40,214 nucleotides of DNA from Desulfurococcaceae archaeon (GCA_020833255.1 JAJHQR010000007.1:1-40214), one strand, 5' to 3'. Positions 1 through 8,817 are shown, counted from the first letter of the stretch. Made by a program: numbers and translations. Notes: generated by a model from the sequence alone, not told the origin.

Positions 1-188
1 CTCAATAAAACTCTTCAACGAGGAACGCATAATCTACGGAAGAACGTAGAACGCGAGATAGTTAAGTCTCAGACCCTTCCAAGCAGTTATGTGGTGTCGT
101 AAGCATCTTTAGGGAAGCTCTTCAGGGCTGTATGTTGATAAACATTTATTATTATAGCTTTAGTTAATTAGTCTTAGCAGGTGATTAG
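1..188. other. Window edge and aglB upstream region
   Basis: No complete gene is seen. Bases 2-49 on the plus strand read as 15 codons followed by TAG (SIKLFNEERIIYGRT), which could be the C-terminus of a gene lying before the window; another frame is open to a TAA at about 100, so this assignment is weak. An AT-rich TATA-like stretch at about 143-156 and a GGTGAT ribosome binding site at about 180-185 serve the gene starting at 189. Confidence 0.3.
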
Positions 189-2351
189 ATGAGGTTGGGT
201 TTGGGTTTTAAGGGTTTGAGGAGGGAGCACGTCATTACGTTGGTGTCGCTAATAGTTTTACTAGCTTCCGCGGTAGTTGGCTCGTACCTCAGGCTTTACC
301 CGGTTTTTAACGCTCTTGATGCGGGTTACGGACCTATGCTGAATGAGCTAGATCCTTACTCCGAGTACTGGACTGCTGAGAAGCTCTTGGAGAAGGGACT
401 CTCATACTTCTTTAGCTTAAACAGATATAATGAGGAAACACACATCTTCTGGTATCCTTGGGGGAGAGACTTCGTTAAGTCTTCCCTACCTCTCACACCG
501 ATGTTTTCCGTGGTTACTTACTATGTAGCACGCTTATTCAGTCCTGGGCTAACCTTATATGAGTGGATGGTGTACGTGCCGGTAATCTTCTTCATACTCT
601 CCTTGGTAGGCATTTACTTAACCACTAGGGAATTGTGGGGCGACATCCCAGCAGCTGTTTCGTCCGTGGTGGCGGCGATAATCTTTAATAGTAGGCAGTT
701 AGCAGGGTTTACCGTTAAATACTCTGCTGGACTAGGTTTTATCTTCCTGGCTACGTACTTCCACGTAAGGACTTGGAAGAGGAGGAACTACGTAGACGCT
801 TTACTGTGCGGTGTTTTCAGCTCTTTGACTGCTGCCGGCTGGGCAGGCTTTAACCTACTCCTAGCAGCTATCTTCCTGCAGATAGTCCTACAACCCTTGA
901 TAGTCAGAGTCACTAAGGAAGACTTAATATTATGGGGCTTCGAGACATTGCCTCTCGCGTTAACTATAGCCATACTACCCTTCTACGGCCCCCTATACCT
1001 AGTCTTAAGTGTTGGTATACTGATACCGCTAGGGTTTGCCGTAATAGGTATCGCGCTATTCTTAGAGTACGTGTCCACTCGGAGGGTGGTCAAGCTAAAG
1101 TACCCGCTTTTAACTAAGTGGCGCGTGATTTACTTCCTCCTGATAGTCTTGATAGGTGTGGGAGGCCTCTTAGGACTCACCACCGGCGTCCTCCACTTAA
1201 AGGGTAAGGGCTTGGCAGCGATGGGTTTAGGTGAGATGACGCATGTGTTGGTCGGTACTGTTCAGGAGTACGCGTCGGCTAGCGCTCAGAACTTCATATG
1301 GAGTAGTGGGGCCCCGCTCATTATATCGCTCCTAATGCTCGTGTACTTCGCTTACAGAGCTTTCATGAAGAAGAGTGTGCTGGATTTATTCATAGGTATA
1401 ATGGTTTTGCTAGCGACTTACGCTACGGCTAACGTATCGTACTTCTTCCCATACCTGAACTGCGTGATATCGATATCGCAGGGTAGCTTCATCGCCCTGC
1501 TCGTCCCATACCTCTCCAGGAGGAAAGACCTGGTGCTGGCTCTGCTAAGTGCTTCCTTAATGATCGCCTACCTATTCACCACGCTACTTCAGGGAGTGAC
1601 TGTTTGGGCACCCGCTTACAGAGCTCAGACACCCATGATCCTAGACTCAGGCCTCGGCGTCGGGAAGAACGTGCCCGCATGGCTGGATACCCTGGAATGG
1701 ATTAGGAATAACACGCCTAAAGACTCCGTAGTTATTTCGTGGTGGGATTACGGCTACTGGCTGAGCGTCTTAGGGGAGAGAGCTACGGTAGCTGACGGCG
1801 CCACACTAAACGCAACACAGATAGAGTTGCTTGCTAAGGCTTTAACAGGTACCGAGGAAGAAGCTTACGAGATATTCACTAAGTATTTCCGCGTACCGCC
1901 TGACAAGACCTACGTCGTGTTATACGATGTTGTCTTATTCTCTGAGCAACTCAGCTCAACCTACGTAGGCCCCCTAGCTTTCCAGGGAGGGACGTTCATC
2001 GGCGCGGACATGGCTAAAGGAATCACAGCTATCTACAAGATTGCCGGTAGGAAACCCCCGACCACCACCGTTACCATAGGACAATACAACTACGTCATGC
2101 CTAACTGGACCAGCCCAACACTAACTAACGCTACGTTATATAAGCTATTCCTTCACGCAGTCCACGAAGCCTTCGGGGTTACAGGCTACCCTGTGAGATT
2201 CCTTTACGGCGCGCTCCAATACCCGCAGTACGCTCCGCGGCTAGAGAAGCCCGTGCTCACGGTATTCAAGCCCGCGCACATAGCTGTGAGCCAGCTCTAC
2301 GAGGGCAGTAGCGTGTACGTGGTGGTAGCTGTTTATAAGATGGGTGGCTGA
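189..2351 (+). CDS. aglB: Oligosaccharyltransferase AglB (STT3 family)
   Basis: Catalytic subunit of archaeal N-glycosylation; it transfers a lipid-linked oligosaccharide to Asn of N-X-S/T sequons on the outer face of the membrane. The protein is 720 aa. A first membrane segment lies at about residues 15-37, followed by the acidic loop motif LDPYSEYW with the catalytic Asp at D55. About a dozen further membrane helices run to about residue 480. The signature WWDYGYW lies at about 518-524 at the start of the C-terminal globular domain. The ATG start is preceded by GGTGAT 4 nt upstream. The next gene starts 5 nt after the stop, so the two are probably cotranscribed. An AglH-like lipid-carrier enzyme lies at 21749-22723 and a sequon-rich surface protease at 34954, both in the same pathway. 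The family assignment is firm; oligosaccharide and lipid carrier cannot be told from sequence. Confidence 0.96.
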   Translation: MRLGLGFKGLRREHVITLVSLIVLLASAVVGSYLRLYPVFNALDAGYGPMLNELDPYSEYWTAEKLLEKGLSYFFSLNRYNEETHIFWYPWGRDFVKSSLPLTPMFSVVTYYVARLFSPGLTLYEWMVYVPVIFFILSLVGIYLTTRELWGDIPAAVSSVVAAIIFNSRQLAGFTVKYSAGLGFIFLATYFHVRTWKRRNYVDALLCGVFSSLTAAGWAGFNLLLAAIFLQIVLQPLIVRVTKEDLILWGFETLPLALTIAILPFYGPLYLVLSVGILIPLGFAVIGIALFLEYVSTRRVVKLKYPLLTKWRVIYFLLIVLIGVGGLLGLTTGVLHLKGKGLAAMGLGEMTHVLVGTVQEYASASAQNFIWSSGAPLIISLLMLVYFAYRAFMKKSVLDLFIGIMVLLATYATANVSYFFPYLNCVISISQGSFIALLVPYLSRRKDLVLALLSASLMIAYLFTTLLQGVTVWAPAYRAQTPMILDSGLGVGKNVPAWLDTLEWIRNNTPKDSVVISWWDYGYWLSVLGERATVADGATLNATQIELLAKALTGTEEEAYEIFTKYFRVPPDKTYVVLYDVVLFSEQLSSTYVGPLAFQGGTFIGADMAKGITAIYKIAGRKPPTTTVTIGQYNYVMPNWTSPTLTNATLYKLFLHAVHEAFGVTGYPVRFLYGALQYPQYAPRLEKPVLTVFKPAHIAVSQLYEGSSVYVVVAVYKMGG

Positions 2352-2356
2352 AGCTC

Positions 2357-3595
2357 TTGAACGAGGTTTGCGGAGATTACGTGGTGATAAATCCTCACGT
2401 ATGGCTTTCTCAAGCCTGCGTGCGTTTCAGTAACAGGATTGAGGATATCTACAGGGTCTCAGGAGATTCTGTGGGAAAAGGTAGAGTGAGGGTAGTGACG
2501 CACGGGTTGGCTACCACGCACGTTCACCTAGGTCTTTACCCGATAAGGAACACGGTAATCTCGGGCTTGAGCCTAGATGATTGGGTTAGGAAGTTTGTGT
2601 GGGGTTGGGAGAGGTTCTTAAGAGAGCATCCGGAAGCTAGTTACTACGCGTCCCTCCTAGCCATAAGAGAACTCCTCTCCTCAGGAGTCACCGCTTTAGC
2701 GGACATGCACCTTAATGAGGGAATGGTCTATAAGGCGGTTTTGGAGAGCGGTGTTAAAGCTGACTTAAGCACCCCCATAATGAATCACGGGGTTTTCGAG
2801 AATTACGAGGAAGCGCTGGAGGAAAACCTAGGACTACTCAAGATAGTTGATGATCCTAAAGTTAAGGTGAGGTTAGGGCCGTGTACTCCCAGATTACTTG
2901 ACCCTAATGCTTTCAAGGAAGTAGTTGAGTTGGCTAGGGAGCGTGAGCTAGGTGTTCACACGCATCTAGCGGAGGTTTTCGAGGATCTCGTATGGCTTAA
3001 GAGTAAGTATTCGATGAGTCTCAGAGACTTCATTAAATTCGTTGGTTTAGATAAAGTAAACGCTATAGTAGCTCACGCCGTGTGGGCTGAGGAGATAGCT
3101 GACGTGCTATCAGCTAGTAATTTCGTGATATCTCATCCGCCGAGATCAAACGTCCTCTTAGGTGATGGGAGAGCGCCGATAAGGAATTACTTGAGGAGGT
3201 TATCAAACGTGACTATAGGGGTTGACGTAGCCACGACTTACGACATAAGAGAGGATTTAAGAGCTTACACCCTCCTCCACTACGAGGGGGAGGGGGTTCC
3301 TGACCTACGAGAAGCTTTCTCACTCGCGACTACGGCCGCGTACAGAGGGCTAGGCTTCGGTAAAGGTGAGTTGATTGAGGGGGAGGACGCGGATTTAGTC
3401 GTGTGGTCTGTTGAAGGCCCTGTCGCCGGGGACCCGGTAGCTTCCGTGAGCTGGGGTGACTCCATCGTTGAGGAAGTATATGTTTCAGGCTCCCTAGTGT
3501 TTAAGGATGGGGAACTCGCTCGCGCGCGGAGATCTGTGGAGGAAGCGCGCCACGTTCTAGGAGAGTTTCTCAGCGAGTTCTTTAAATCCGGGTAA
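2357..3595 (+). CDS. Amidohydrolase, TRZ/ATZ or MTA/SAH-deaminase-like
   Basis: Metal-dependent hydrolase of the amidohydrolase superfamily (412 aa), cytosolic. Metal and catalytic residues are all in place: H55-x-H57 (THVHLG), H201/H203 with E206 in HTHLAE, H240 in VAHAVW, and D290 in IGVDVA. A C-terminal beta sandwich follows (EDADLVVW, VYVSGSLVFKDG). This pattern is shared by 5'-methylthioadenosine/S-adenosylhomocysteine deaminases, guanine deaminases and chlorohydrolases, so the substrate is not determined; deamination of a purine nucleoside is the likeliest activity. TTG is the start codon, 5 nt after the aglB stop. Its last 14 nt overlap the 3' end of the convergent DedA-type gene. Confidence 0.82.
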   Translation: MNEVCGDYVVINPHVWLSQACVRFSNRIEDIYRVSGDSVGKGRVRVVTHGLATTHVHLGLYPIRNTVISGLSLDDWVRKFVWGWERFLREHPEASYYASLLAIRELLSSGVTALADMHLNEGMVYKAVLESGVKADLSTPIMNHGVFENYEEALEENLGLLKIVDDPKVKVRLGPCTPRLLDPNAFKEVVELARERELGVHTHLAEVFEDLVWLKSKYSMSLRDFIKFVGLDKVNAIVAHAVWAEEIADVLSASNFVISHPPRSNVLLGDGRAPIRNYLRRLSNVTIGVDVATTYDIREDLRAYTLLHYEGEGVPDLREAFSLATTAAYRGLGFGKGELIEGEDADLVVWSVEGPVAGDPVASVSWGDSIVEEVYVSGSLVFKDGELARARRSVEEARHVLGEFLSEFFKSG

Positions 3596-4268
3596 CCACT
3601 TTTTTAAGATTTCCCGCGATTTTCTTGTTCACGAGGCTTAACTCTAGTATGAGACACCTCACTGATGATTTAAGACCTCCCTCCACGTGAGCCTCAACTA
3701 TCTTAGACCAGTCAATACTTATGATGTAGTACGAGAAAACTATCGAGATTATCACGAAGACAGGTATTGCTTGATAACCTAGTTCCTCACTTAAGGACGT
3801 TAAGAGACTCCCGTAAAATACCGCAACACTCTTTAAGAAAAGCTTACCTAGAAAGACTGAGAAGAAGTAGGTTATCAAGGAAAAACCAGTTAGTCCTAGA
3901 GGTAGGTAGAGGACGTCGTCAGGTAGTGGTAATGCAGCGAAAACGAATATCGCTAGAGCGAGGGATTTCTTAGCGATCTTATTAAAGAGTTCTAGATTCT
4001 TCCTACTCTTCTGGCTTAAGAGTTTGGAGAAACCTCTCCCGATAAAGTATATTAAAACCTTGCCTACGGTAGCGCCTAAAGCTGAGGAAAGTATTAGCAA
4101 GATCCTGTCCTGCAGGGTCACGTACTTGAAGGTAAGCCCTATTATCACTAGCAGGTAGGGGAGTGATATGAAGGGGATGGAATTACATACTAAGCTGATT
4201 ATGAAGGGTCCTAGGAAAGAAGCTTCAAGAGGTTTCAGGAGCTCGAGGATATCACTCAAGCCTACCAC
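3582..4268 (-). CDS. DedA/VTT-domain membrane protein
   Basis: A 228-aa polytopic protein of the DedA (SNARE-associated, VTT) family. In bacteria these act as undecaprenyl-phosphate or lipid flippases or in membrane homeostasis; a role with archaeal polyprenol carriers would suit the aglB neighbourhood but is inference. Visible features are a re-entrant hydrophobic segment at about 17-50, a glycine-rich stretch (ALGATVGKVLIYFIGRG, about 63-79), the conserved LPLPDDVLYLPLG motif at about 115-127, a helix ending in LGKLFLKS, and a C-terminal helix. It is convergent with the amidohydrolase and overlaps its end by 14 nt. The last about 40 residues are hydrophilic. Substrate unknown. Confidence 0.8.
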   Translation of the reverse strand: MVGLSDILELLKPLEASFLGPFIISLVCNSIPFISLPYLLVIIGLTFKYVTLQDRILLILSSALGATVGKVLIYFIGRGFSKLLSQKSRKNLELFNKIAKKSLALAIFVFAALPLPDDVLYLPLGLTGFSLITYFFSVFLGKLFLKSVAVFYGSLLTSLSEELGYQAIPVFVIISIVFSYYIISIDWSKIVEAHVEGGLKSSVRCLILELSLVNKKIAGNLKKVVTRI

Positions 4269-4340
4269 TGCGCTACCTCCTATATACCTAGATCAAGTCT
4301 TAATAAACGCTTCAAACGATTATGTTTTAGTGTGTGCATA

Positions 4341-4838
4341 ATGGAGCCGCAGAAAATCTTCAGCTCGGTAGGTAAGTGCCCGGTATGTGATAGTGAGAAT
4401 TTAGAGATAAGTACCTACGTCTATGAAGTACCCTACTTCGGCAAGATACTGATTGAGGTGTGGAGATGCGGTGCGTGCGGCTACAGGAAATCCGACGTAG
4501 GAACTCTTGAACACGGAGGCGAGGTCAGGATAGTCTTCCCAGTAAGAGAACAGAAAGACTTAAACGCACTGGTCATCAAGTCTTCCACAGCAAGCATAGA
4601 AATACCTGAGCTAGGGGTCGAGGTATCCCCGGGCCCCGCAGCACAAGGCTACATAACCACGGTCGAGGGACTCCTAGAGAGGATATTAGAGAACACACCG
4701 ACCGAATGCTTCGACGAAAACAACGAATGCAACGAATTCGTGAAGAAAATCAAGAAAGCAATGAATAACGAAATAAACTTCACAGTAATACTCACAGACC
4801 CCTACGGAAAAAGCGCTATAAAACCCCTAAACCATTAG
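4341..4838 (+). CDS. ZPR1-family zinc finger protein
   Basis: Small archaeal ZPR1-type protein (165 aa from the ATG; 168 from an in-frame GTG at 4332). A four-Cys zinc finger (CPVC ... CGAC with a GYRKSDV tail) occupies the first about 50 residues, followed by the ZPR1 beta domain (SSTASIEIPELGVEVSPGP, TTVEGLLERI). Eukaryotic ZPR1 acts in translation-factor EF1A folding; the archaeal role is not established. The Cys spacing and the TAPGP-like loop, here SPGPAAQG, are characteristic. A TATA-like element at about 4301-4310 puts transcription start near 4330, so either GTG 4332 or ATG 4341 would be nearly leaderless. It is divergent from the DedA gene, sharing a 70-nt promoter region. Confidence 0.88.
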   Translation: MEPQKIFSSVGKCPVCDSENLEISTYVYEVPYFGKILIEVWRCGACGYRKSDVGTLEHGGEVRIVFPVREQKDLNALVIKSSTASIEIPELGVEVSPGPAAQGYITTVEGLLERILENTPTECFDENNECNEFVKKIKKAMNNEINFTVILTDPYGKSAIKPLNH

Positions 4839-4980
4839 TTCTTTCAAGTTTGGTAGGAAAAGATTAGCAACACTTGTTGATCCATGTTTAATCATCACTT
4901 GAAGTTTTCTCCTCCACCTCTTTACCGGTGGTACAGCCCCTCTAAAAGGTGCTCCTAAAAATCTCCCGACTAGGGAGAGG
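4839..4980. other. Gap between zpr1 and vapC
   Basis: 142 nt without a recognisable gene. One plus-strand frame ends at the TAA near 4988 with a peptide resembling protein sequence (TGGTAPLKGAPKNLPTRE), possibly a gene remnant. It has no start of its own and no recognised family, so it is not called as a gene. Confidence 0.3.
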
Positions 4981-5382
4981 TTAGCATAACGGTATAAGAT
5001 CCTTGGATTCCTTCACTTTCGTATAATGTGATGCTTTCCTAGCTAACTTCTTATCATCCGTGATCAGGATTAACTCTTTCTTGAGCGCAACGTATACGTA
5101 TGAAGAATCATATATTGTTAAATCTTCTTTAGACGCAAGCTTGAATACCTCGGTTTCATGGTTTTTAATGCTCTCTAGTGGGATTATGGTGAAGACTCCC
5201 TCCAAGATCTCTATGAGTGACACAGCCGTCTCCGCGTCTATGCGCTGAAGTACTGCATATTCCTTCCACACAGCGTTCAGAGCCTCGTATATGGCCAAGT
5301 CTAGAGTTACTCCATCAGCAAGAGGTTTAAGACATCCTTTCTTAACTAAATTAACGATCGCGCTAGCGTCGAATAAATACAA
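4981..5382 (-). CDS. vapC: VapC toxin, PIN-domain ribonuclease
   Basis: PIN-domain endoribonuclease of a type II toxin-antitoxin pair (133 aa). The acidic quartet is complete: D5 (FDASAI), E33 (YEALNAVW), D92 (YDSSYVYVA) and D109/D110 (ITDDKKL). Characterised VapC toxins cut tRNA or rRNA; the target here is unknown. It begins 3 nt after the stop of the antitoxin gene, the usual VapB-VapC order. A tRNA gene with an abnormal acceptor stem lies immediately upstream of the pair at 5758-5831. Confidence 0.9.
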   Translation of the reverse strand: MYLFDASAIVNLVKKGCLKPLADGVTLDLAIYEALNAVWKEYAVLQRIDAETAVSLIEILEGVFTIIPLESIKNHETEVFKLASKEDLTIYDSSYVYVALKKELILITDDKKLARKASHYTKVKESKDLIPLC

Positions 5383-5385
5383 TTA

Positions 5386-5616
5386 TTAATCCCTCTTCTC
5401 ACGATCTTCACGTATTAATGACGCTATCTCCTCATCACTTATATGAGAGAGCTTCTCAGCTAGGGCTTTAGCCCTCCCCTCAAGCTCACTTAAAACACGT
5501 CTCCTAACCTCTTCCTCAAGAGCCTTCCTTATAACTGGTCCAGGCTTAATACCATACTTATCAAGCAACTCCTTCAATCGCTTAGGGATCTTAGCAGAAA
5601 CAGTAACGTAACTCAT
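5386..5616 (-). CDS. vapB: VapB antitoxin
   Basis: Antitoxin partner of the PIN protein (76 aa). The N-terminus (YVTVSAKIPKRLKELLDKYG) resembles a ribbon-helix-helix DNA-binding domain, and the C-terminal half (EEEVRRRVLSELEGRAKALAEKL) is a charged helix of the kind that wraps VapC. It is predicted to repress its own promoter; an AT-rich TATA-like stretch lies about 25-35 nt upstream (RC of about 5631-5642). It is the first gene of the two-gene operon. Confidence 0.85.
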   Translation of the reverse strand: MSYVTVSAKIPKRLKELLDKYGIKPGPVIRKALEEEVRRRVLSELEGRAKALAEKLSHISDEEIASLIREDREKRD

Positions 5617-5757
5617 TATCTCCTCCTAAAATTATATATTGAGGTAGACTTATATAAAGTAAACCAGGAAAAATAGATCGTAACGCGGTCTTACTATCGA
5701 GAGAGCGTAAACTGCGAAAACGAATTGCGGAATTTGTTCGAGGTATTTGAGTTGGTG

Positions 5758-5831
5758 GGGGCCCGCCGGGATTTGAACCCGAGGCCTCTCGGATGCCAAC
5801 CGAGCACTCTTCCAGGCTAAGCTACCAGCTC
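5758..5831 (-). tRNA. tRNA-Ala(GGC) with mismatched acceptor stem
   Basis: The body is canonical: T8 A9, D stem GCTT/GAGT, anticodon stem CTCGG/CCGAG with loop TTGGCAT (anticodon GGC, Ala), five-nt variable loop, T stem TCGGG/CCCGG and T loop TTCAAAT. The acceptor strands do not match: 5' GAGCTGG against 3' CGGGCCC leaves A2xC71 and G6xG67 mismatches plus a U-G pair, and G3-C70 replaces the G3-U70 identity pair of alanine tRNAs. The 3' strand from the T loop onward equals that of the tRNA-Arg at 9683-9757. A TATA-like element (RC of about 5860-5867) sits about 30 nt upstream. It may be a recombinant or damaged gene; no CCA follows position 73 directly. Confidence 0.8.
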
Positions 5832-5869
5832 GTCAAGAGTTGGATAGGTTTTGCCAGAGTTTATAAGGT

Positions 5870-6703
5870 TTAACCGCTTCCCTCCTCTCTCTTGAGCGTG
5901 ACGGGGGTTTTTATCCAGACATCTAGCTGTGGGAACGGTATTGAAATACCTGCTTCGTCAAGGGATTTCTTAATCTTCCATAATAGGTCTTTCATGACAG
6001 GGTAGACAAGGGTTCTGGGTACCCATACTCTAACAGTGATAACGACCCCGCTGTCCCCGAGTTTTGACACGAAAATATCGGGAGCCGGCTCCGCTAATAC
6101 GTATGGATGGTTGTCCACGGTCTCCTTTATTACCCTGTACGCTTTCTCAGCATCCTCGCTGTAAGCTATTGAAACCGTGAACTCAAGCCTTCTCGCGACA
6201 GCTTTACTATAGTTTTGGATAACAGTTGATAAGAGCTGGCTGTTAGGCATGGTGACTAGTACCCCGTCAAACGTTCTTAATTTGGTAAACATTAATGAGA
6301 CTTCGACGACTTCTCCCATGGTGTTTCCTATTGCAACAACTTCTCCTTGCTGAATGATTCTTTCAGCCATCACGTAGAGGCCGGCGAAGAAGCTTGCCAT
6401 TAAAGGCTGCAAAGCTACACCTACTATTATGCCTGCGAATCCGCCGGCTATTATCAAGCCGGTTAGTTCTATCCCTAGGTATCCGAGAGCTGTGGATAGG
6501 GCTATGAGCAGTATTACGTAGTAGGCTATTTTGGAGACTATGCTTGCGATGTTTCTAGCGTAGAAGCGTACGCCTATCTTGAAGACTACTCTACGAATAA
6601 CTATGGCTACGAAGTATCCTATGCCGAATATGATGACGGCGATAATAATGCTGAGGAACTGGGGGTTGCTGAGAAAGCTTAGGATAGGGTCGAGAATACT
6701 CAT
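5870..6703 (-). CDS. MscS-family mechanosensitive channel
   Basis: Small-conductance mechanosensitive channel of the inner membrane (277 aa), a safety valve that releases solutes on hypo-osmotic shock. Three N-terminal membrane helices lie within about residues 12-115. The third (LIIAGGFAGIIVGVALQPLMASFFAGL) carries the Gly/Ala pore pattern of MscS. The beta domain follows (VVAIGNTMGEVVEVSLMFTKLR, MPNSQLLSTVIQNYS), then an alpha/beta C-terminal domain ending about residue 265. The ATG lies 2 nt beyond the stop of the DUF432 gene, so the two form an operon. DUF432 proteins are often encoded next to MscS in archaea. Confidence 0.93.
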   Translation of the reverse strand: MSILDPILSFLSNPQFLSIIIAVIIFGIGYFVAIVIRRVVFKIGVRFYARNIASIVSKIAYYVILLIALSTALGYLGIELTGLIIAGGFAGIIVGVALQPLMASFFAGLYVMAERIIQQGEVVAIGNTMGEVVEVSLMFTKLRTFDGVLVTMPNSQLLSTVIQNYSKAVARRLEFTVSIAYSEDAEKAYRVIKETVDNHPYVLAEPAPDIFVSKLGDSGVVITVRVWVPRTLVYPVMKDLLWKIKKSLDEAGISIPFPQLDVWIKTPVTLKREEGSG

Positions 6704-6705
6704 GA

Positions 6706-7449
6706 TTAATACCCCCAGAGCATCTCAGTGCTTAGGGTTCTCAAGAGTCCTTTAAACTCCTCGGGCTCCTCGAGCTCGACGCACTCTTTACACGGCTTCT
6801 CCTCATAGAGGATTGAAGCATGCTCGCCGGAGTTTAAAATCATTTTAATGTCCTGCGTGTAGCACTTCCATGTCTCTGGAATGTAAAATATTTTCAAGGG
6901 CTTAGCATCTAACAGGATTTTCGAGACGCTGGCGAAATCCTGGGTCTTATTCACGATTAACACTCTCGCTAAGCAATGTTTCTCCAAGGGCTCAGCTACG
7001 TTGTCAGCCACTGGTTCCTCTTTCACAAGCCTGGCTATGTAGCCAGTAGCCTCCACTGAGGATATTACTGGTCCATATAAAGCATACTTATAGCTTGAAT
7101 GTAGCGGTATCAGGTCAATTAACTGGTAGAAATCCGCGCTATACGCGTATATCGCCAGGTCAACTGGTAGCTGTAACATGATTCTCAATGAGGATTTAGG
7201 GCTTATCACAACCTGTTTAGAAAACGATACTAGTATGTAGCCTGTTACGTAGGAAGGGTAGAATAACGAGTAGATAGGCCTTGTCTCAACCACTGCGTTC
7301 CTGTCAAGAAGGACTTCCTTAACATCCCCTCTCATACTTCGACGGTATTTCAAATAGCTTTCGAAACGCTCAACCTTAATGAAAACCTCGCCGATCTCCA
7401 AAGAATCCTTGACCACTAAGCCATACATCCCGATCTTCCCTTTAAGCAC
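6706..7449 (-). CDS. DUF432 family protein
   Basis: Archaeal DUF432 protein of unknown function (247 aa). Predicted cytosolic, without membrane segments; the C-terminus holds a CKEC pair. It is cotranscribed with the downstream MscS channel (2-nt gap), which suggests a role in regulating or accompanying the channel (inference). Two starts are possible. GTG at 7449 would suit the TATA-like element RC of 7477-7484. ATG at 7428 (codon 8, MYGLVVKD) would suit the closer element RC of 7461-7470. Confidence 0.72.
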   Translation of the reverse strand: MLKGKIGMYGLVVKDSLEIGEVFIKVERFESYLKYRRSMRGDVKEVLLDRNAVVETRPIYSLFYPSYVTGYILVSFSKQVVISPKSSLRIMLQLPVDLAIYAYSADFYQLIDLIPLHSSYKYALYGPVISSVEATGYIARLVKEEPVADNVAEPLEKHCLARVLIVNKTQDFASVSKILLDAKPLKIFYIPETWKCYTQDIKMILNSGEHASILYEEKPCKECVELEEPEEFKGLLRTLSTEMLWGY

Positions 7450-7650
7450 TACGTTCTAATCTTTTATAGGTTAGCGCTTTATAACGAAACCCTTACGGTC
7501 GACCGCAACATAAACGACTCGAGAGTAGCGGCACTAAGCGCGAGACTTAAGATACGCGTCCTTAAGTTACGCATCCTTATCTACTAATTAACACTTAGCT
7601 TTAAGACTGAGATAATCATTGTTAATTAATCTTTAATTTTATGTGAGAGC

Positions 7651-8817
7651 TTATATTCCGTAAGCAATACTCATTTTACTCTCACTTATGATTCTGTCTA
7701 AGAAGTTCTTTGTGTTTAAGTTTCGTGGAATCTCGTATCTCAATGGTGGGGGAGGTTCCGCTTCATACGCTAATTCTCTGAGAGCACTTAATATTAGTGT
7801 TTTTCCTTTCTCATCTACGAGTTTTGAATGATATATTGTAGCGAGACTTTCTATTATCATATTAACGACGTGTGATTCGCCTTTCTCAGTGTGTATATGG
7901 GGGTTTCTCGACTCAACCTGGTAAATCTCGATGTTTTGAGGTAGTGCTTTACATTTGTTTTCGTCGATACCTAAATAACATGATTCAAGAATACTAACTA
8001 GTTCTTGTGTTTCAATGCCGTATTCACTAGCGTAAGTCAATTCTTTAGCTAATTGAATACTCATAGCGTGTTCACCGCTATTACTAGTTTTAATAATGTC
8101 GGTTTCAGCTCTTCTCTTAAAGGATAATACCTTGTTTAGAACATTATTTACCACTATTGACGCTCTACCAGATCTCCTAAAATATAGCTCGCTAGAGCTC
8201 CAGGCCTTATATCCCCATGAGACTCTAACCATTTTATAATCTGATTCACTCATGTTTAGAGTTGTGTAGTATATTAGCGTGTACTCCAATACCGCACCGG
8301 GAATGTAGTTGTCTGCATCTATAAATCCTATGTTCTTTGTTTTTAATCCATCAGCTAATAAGACGCTTAATAACACAGCTTCTCCTTTACCATATCTTAC
8401 GAGCCCGTCTTCATCTATTATACCGGGTAAATACTCCTTGATCTCCTCAGCTATGATTGGATCTCTCTGATGCACCATAATTACTGGTCTGCCAGTAACT
8501 CTATACAGAGTCTTTACTAAGTCGATTTCAATACTATAGATGTTTAAGGGATGTTGAGTTGAAGCTGATATAACTATGAGTGGAGAATATACTGGTATAG
8601 CCATTAAAACCCCCTCAAAAACCATGAGATCCTCGTCTCTCACCGGCACAACTATAGCAGTTGTCTCTGCAATTTTCTCTAATTCTCTGAAATCAGGTAT
8701 ATTGTATAATCCGGGCTTCCACTCTCCATTAACAGCAAGTAGTGAGCGTACTTTCGTTAACTCGAATATCTTAACTGCTCCATATGTCTCAAACCTAGTA
8801 GGATAACTAACGTACAT
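7651..8817 (-). CDS. mpgS: Mannosyl-3-phosphoglycerate synthase
   Basis: GT55 glycosyltransferase (388 aa, usual length about 390) that transfers mannose from GDP-mannose to 3-phosphoglycerate. This is the first step of mannosylglycerate synthesis, a compatible solute of hyperthermophiles. Diagnostic segments are the GT-A N-terminus (AIVVPVRDEDLMVFEGV), the metal-binding D-A-D at about 167-169 in GFIDADNYIPGAV, RVSWGYKAWSS, and the C-terminal HIHTEKGESHV. The phosphatase that usually completes the pathway is not in this window. The start ATG is preceded by a TATA-like element RC of about 8832-8840. Neighbours (MscS, DUF432, a PF05552-type protein) fit osmotic stress response. Confidence 0.93.
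   Translation of the reverse strand: MYVSYPTRFETYGAVKIFELTKVRSLLAVNGEWKPGLYNIPDFRELEKIAETTAIVVPVRDEDLMVFEGVLMAIPVYSPLIVISASTQHPLNIYSIEIDLVKTLYRVTGRPVIMVHQRDPIIAEEIKEYLPGIIDEDGLVRYGKGEAVLLSVLLADGLKTKNIGFIDADNYIPGAVLEYTLIYYTTLNMSESDYKMVRVSWGYKAWSSSELYFRRSGRASIVVNNVLNKVLSFKRRAETDIIKTSNSGEHAMSIQLAKELTYASEYGIETQELVSILESCYLGIDENKCKALPQNIEIYQVESRNPHIHTEKGESHVVNMIIESLATIYHSKLVDEKGKTLILSALRELAYEAEPPPPLRYEIPRNLNTKNFLDRIISESKMSIAYGI

Noticed and set aside
4890-4990. Protein-like peptide TAPLKGAPKNLPTRERLA before a stop
   Set aside because: Only about 29 codons after an in-frame stop, no start and no recognised family; kept as a possible remnant only.
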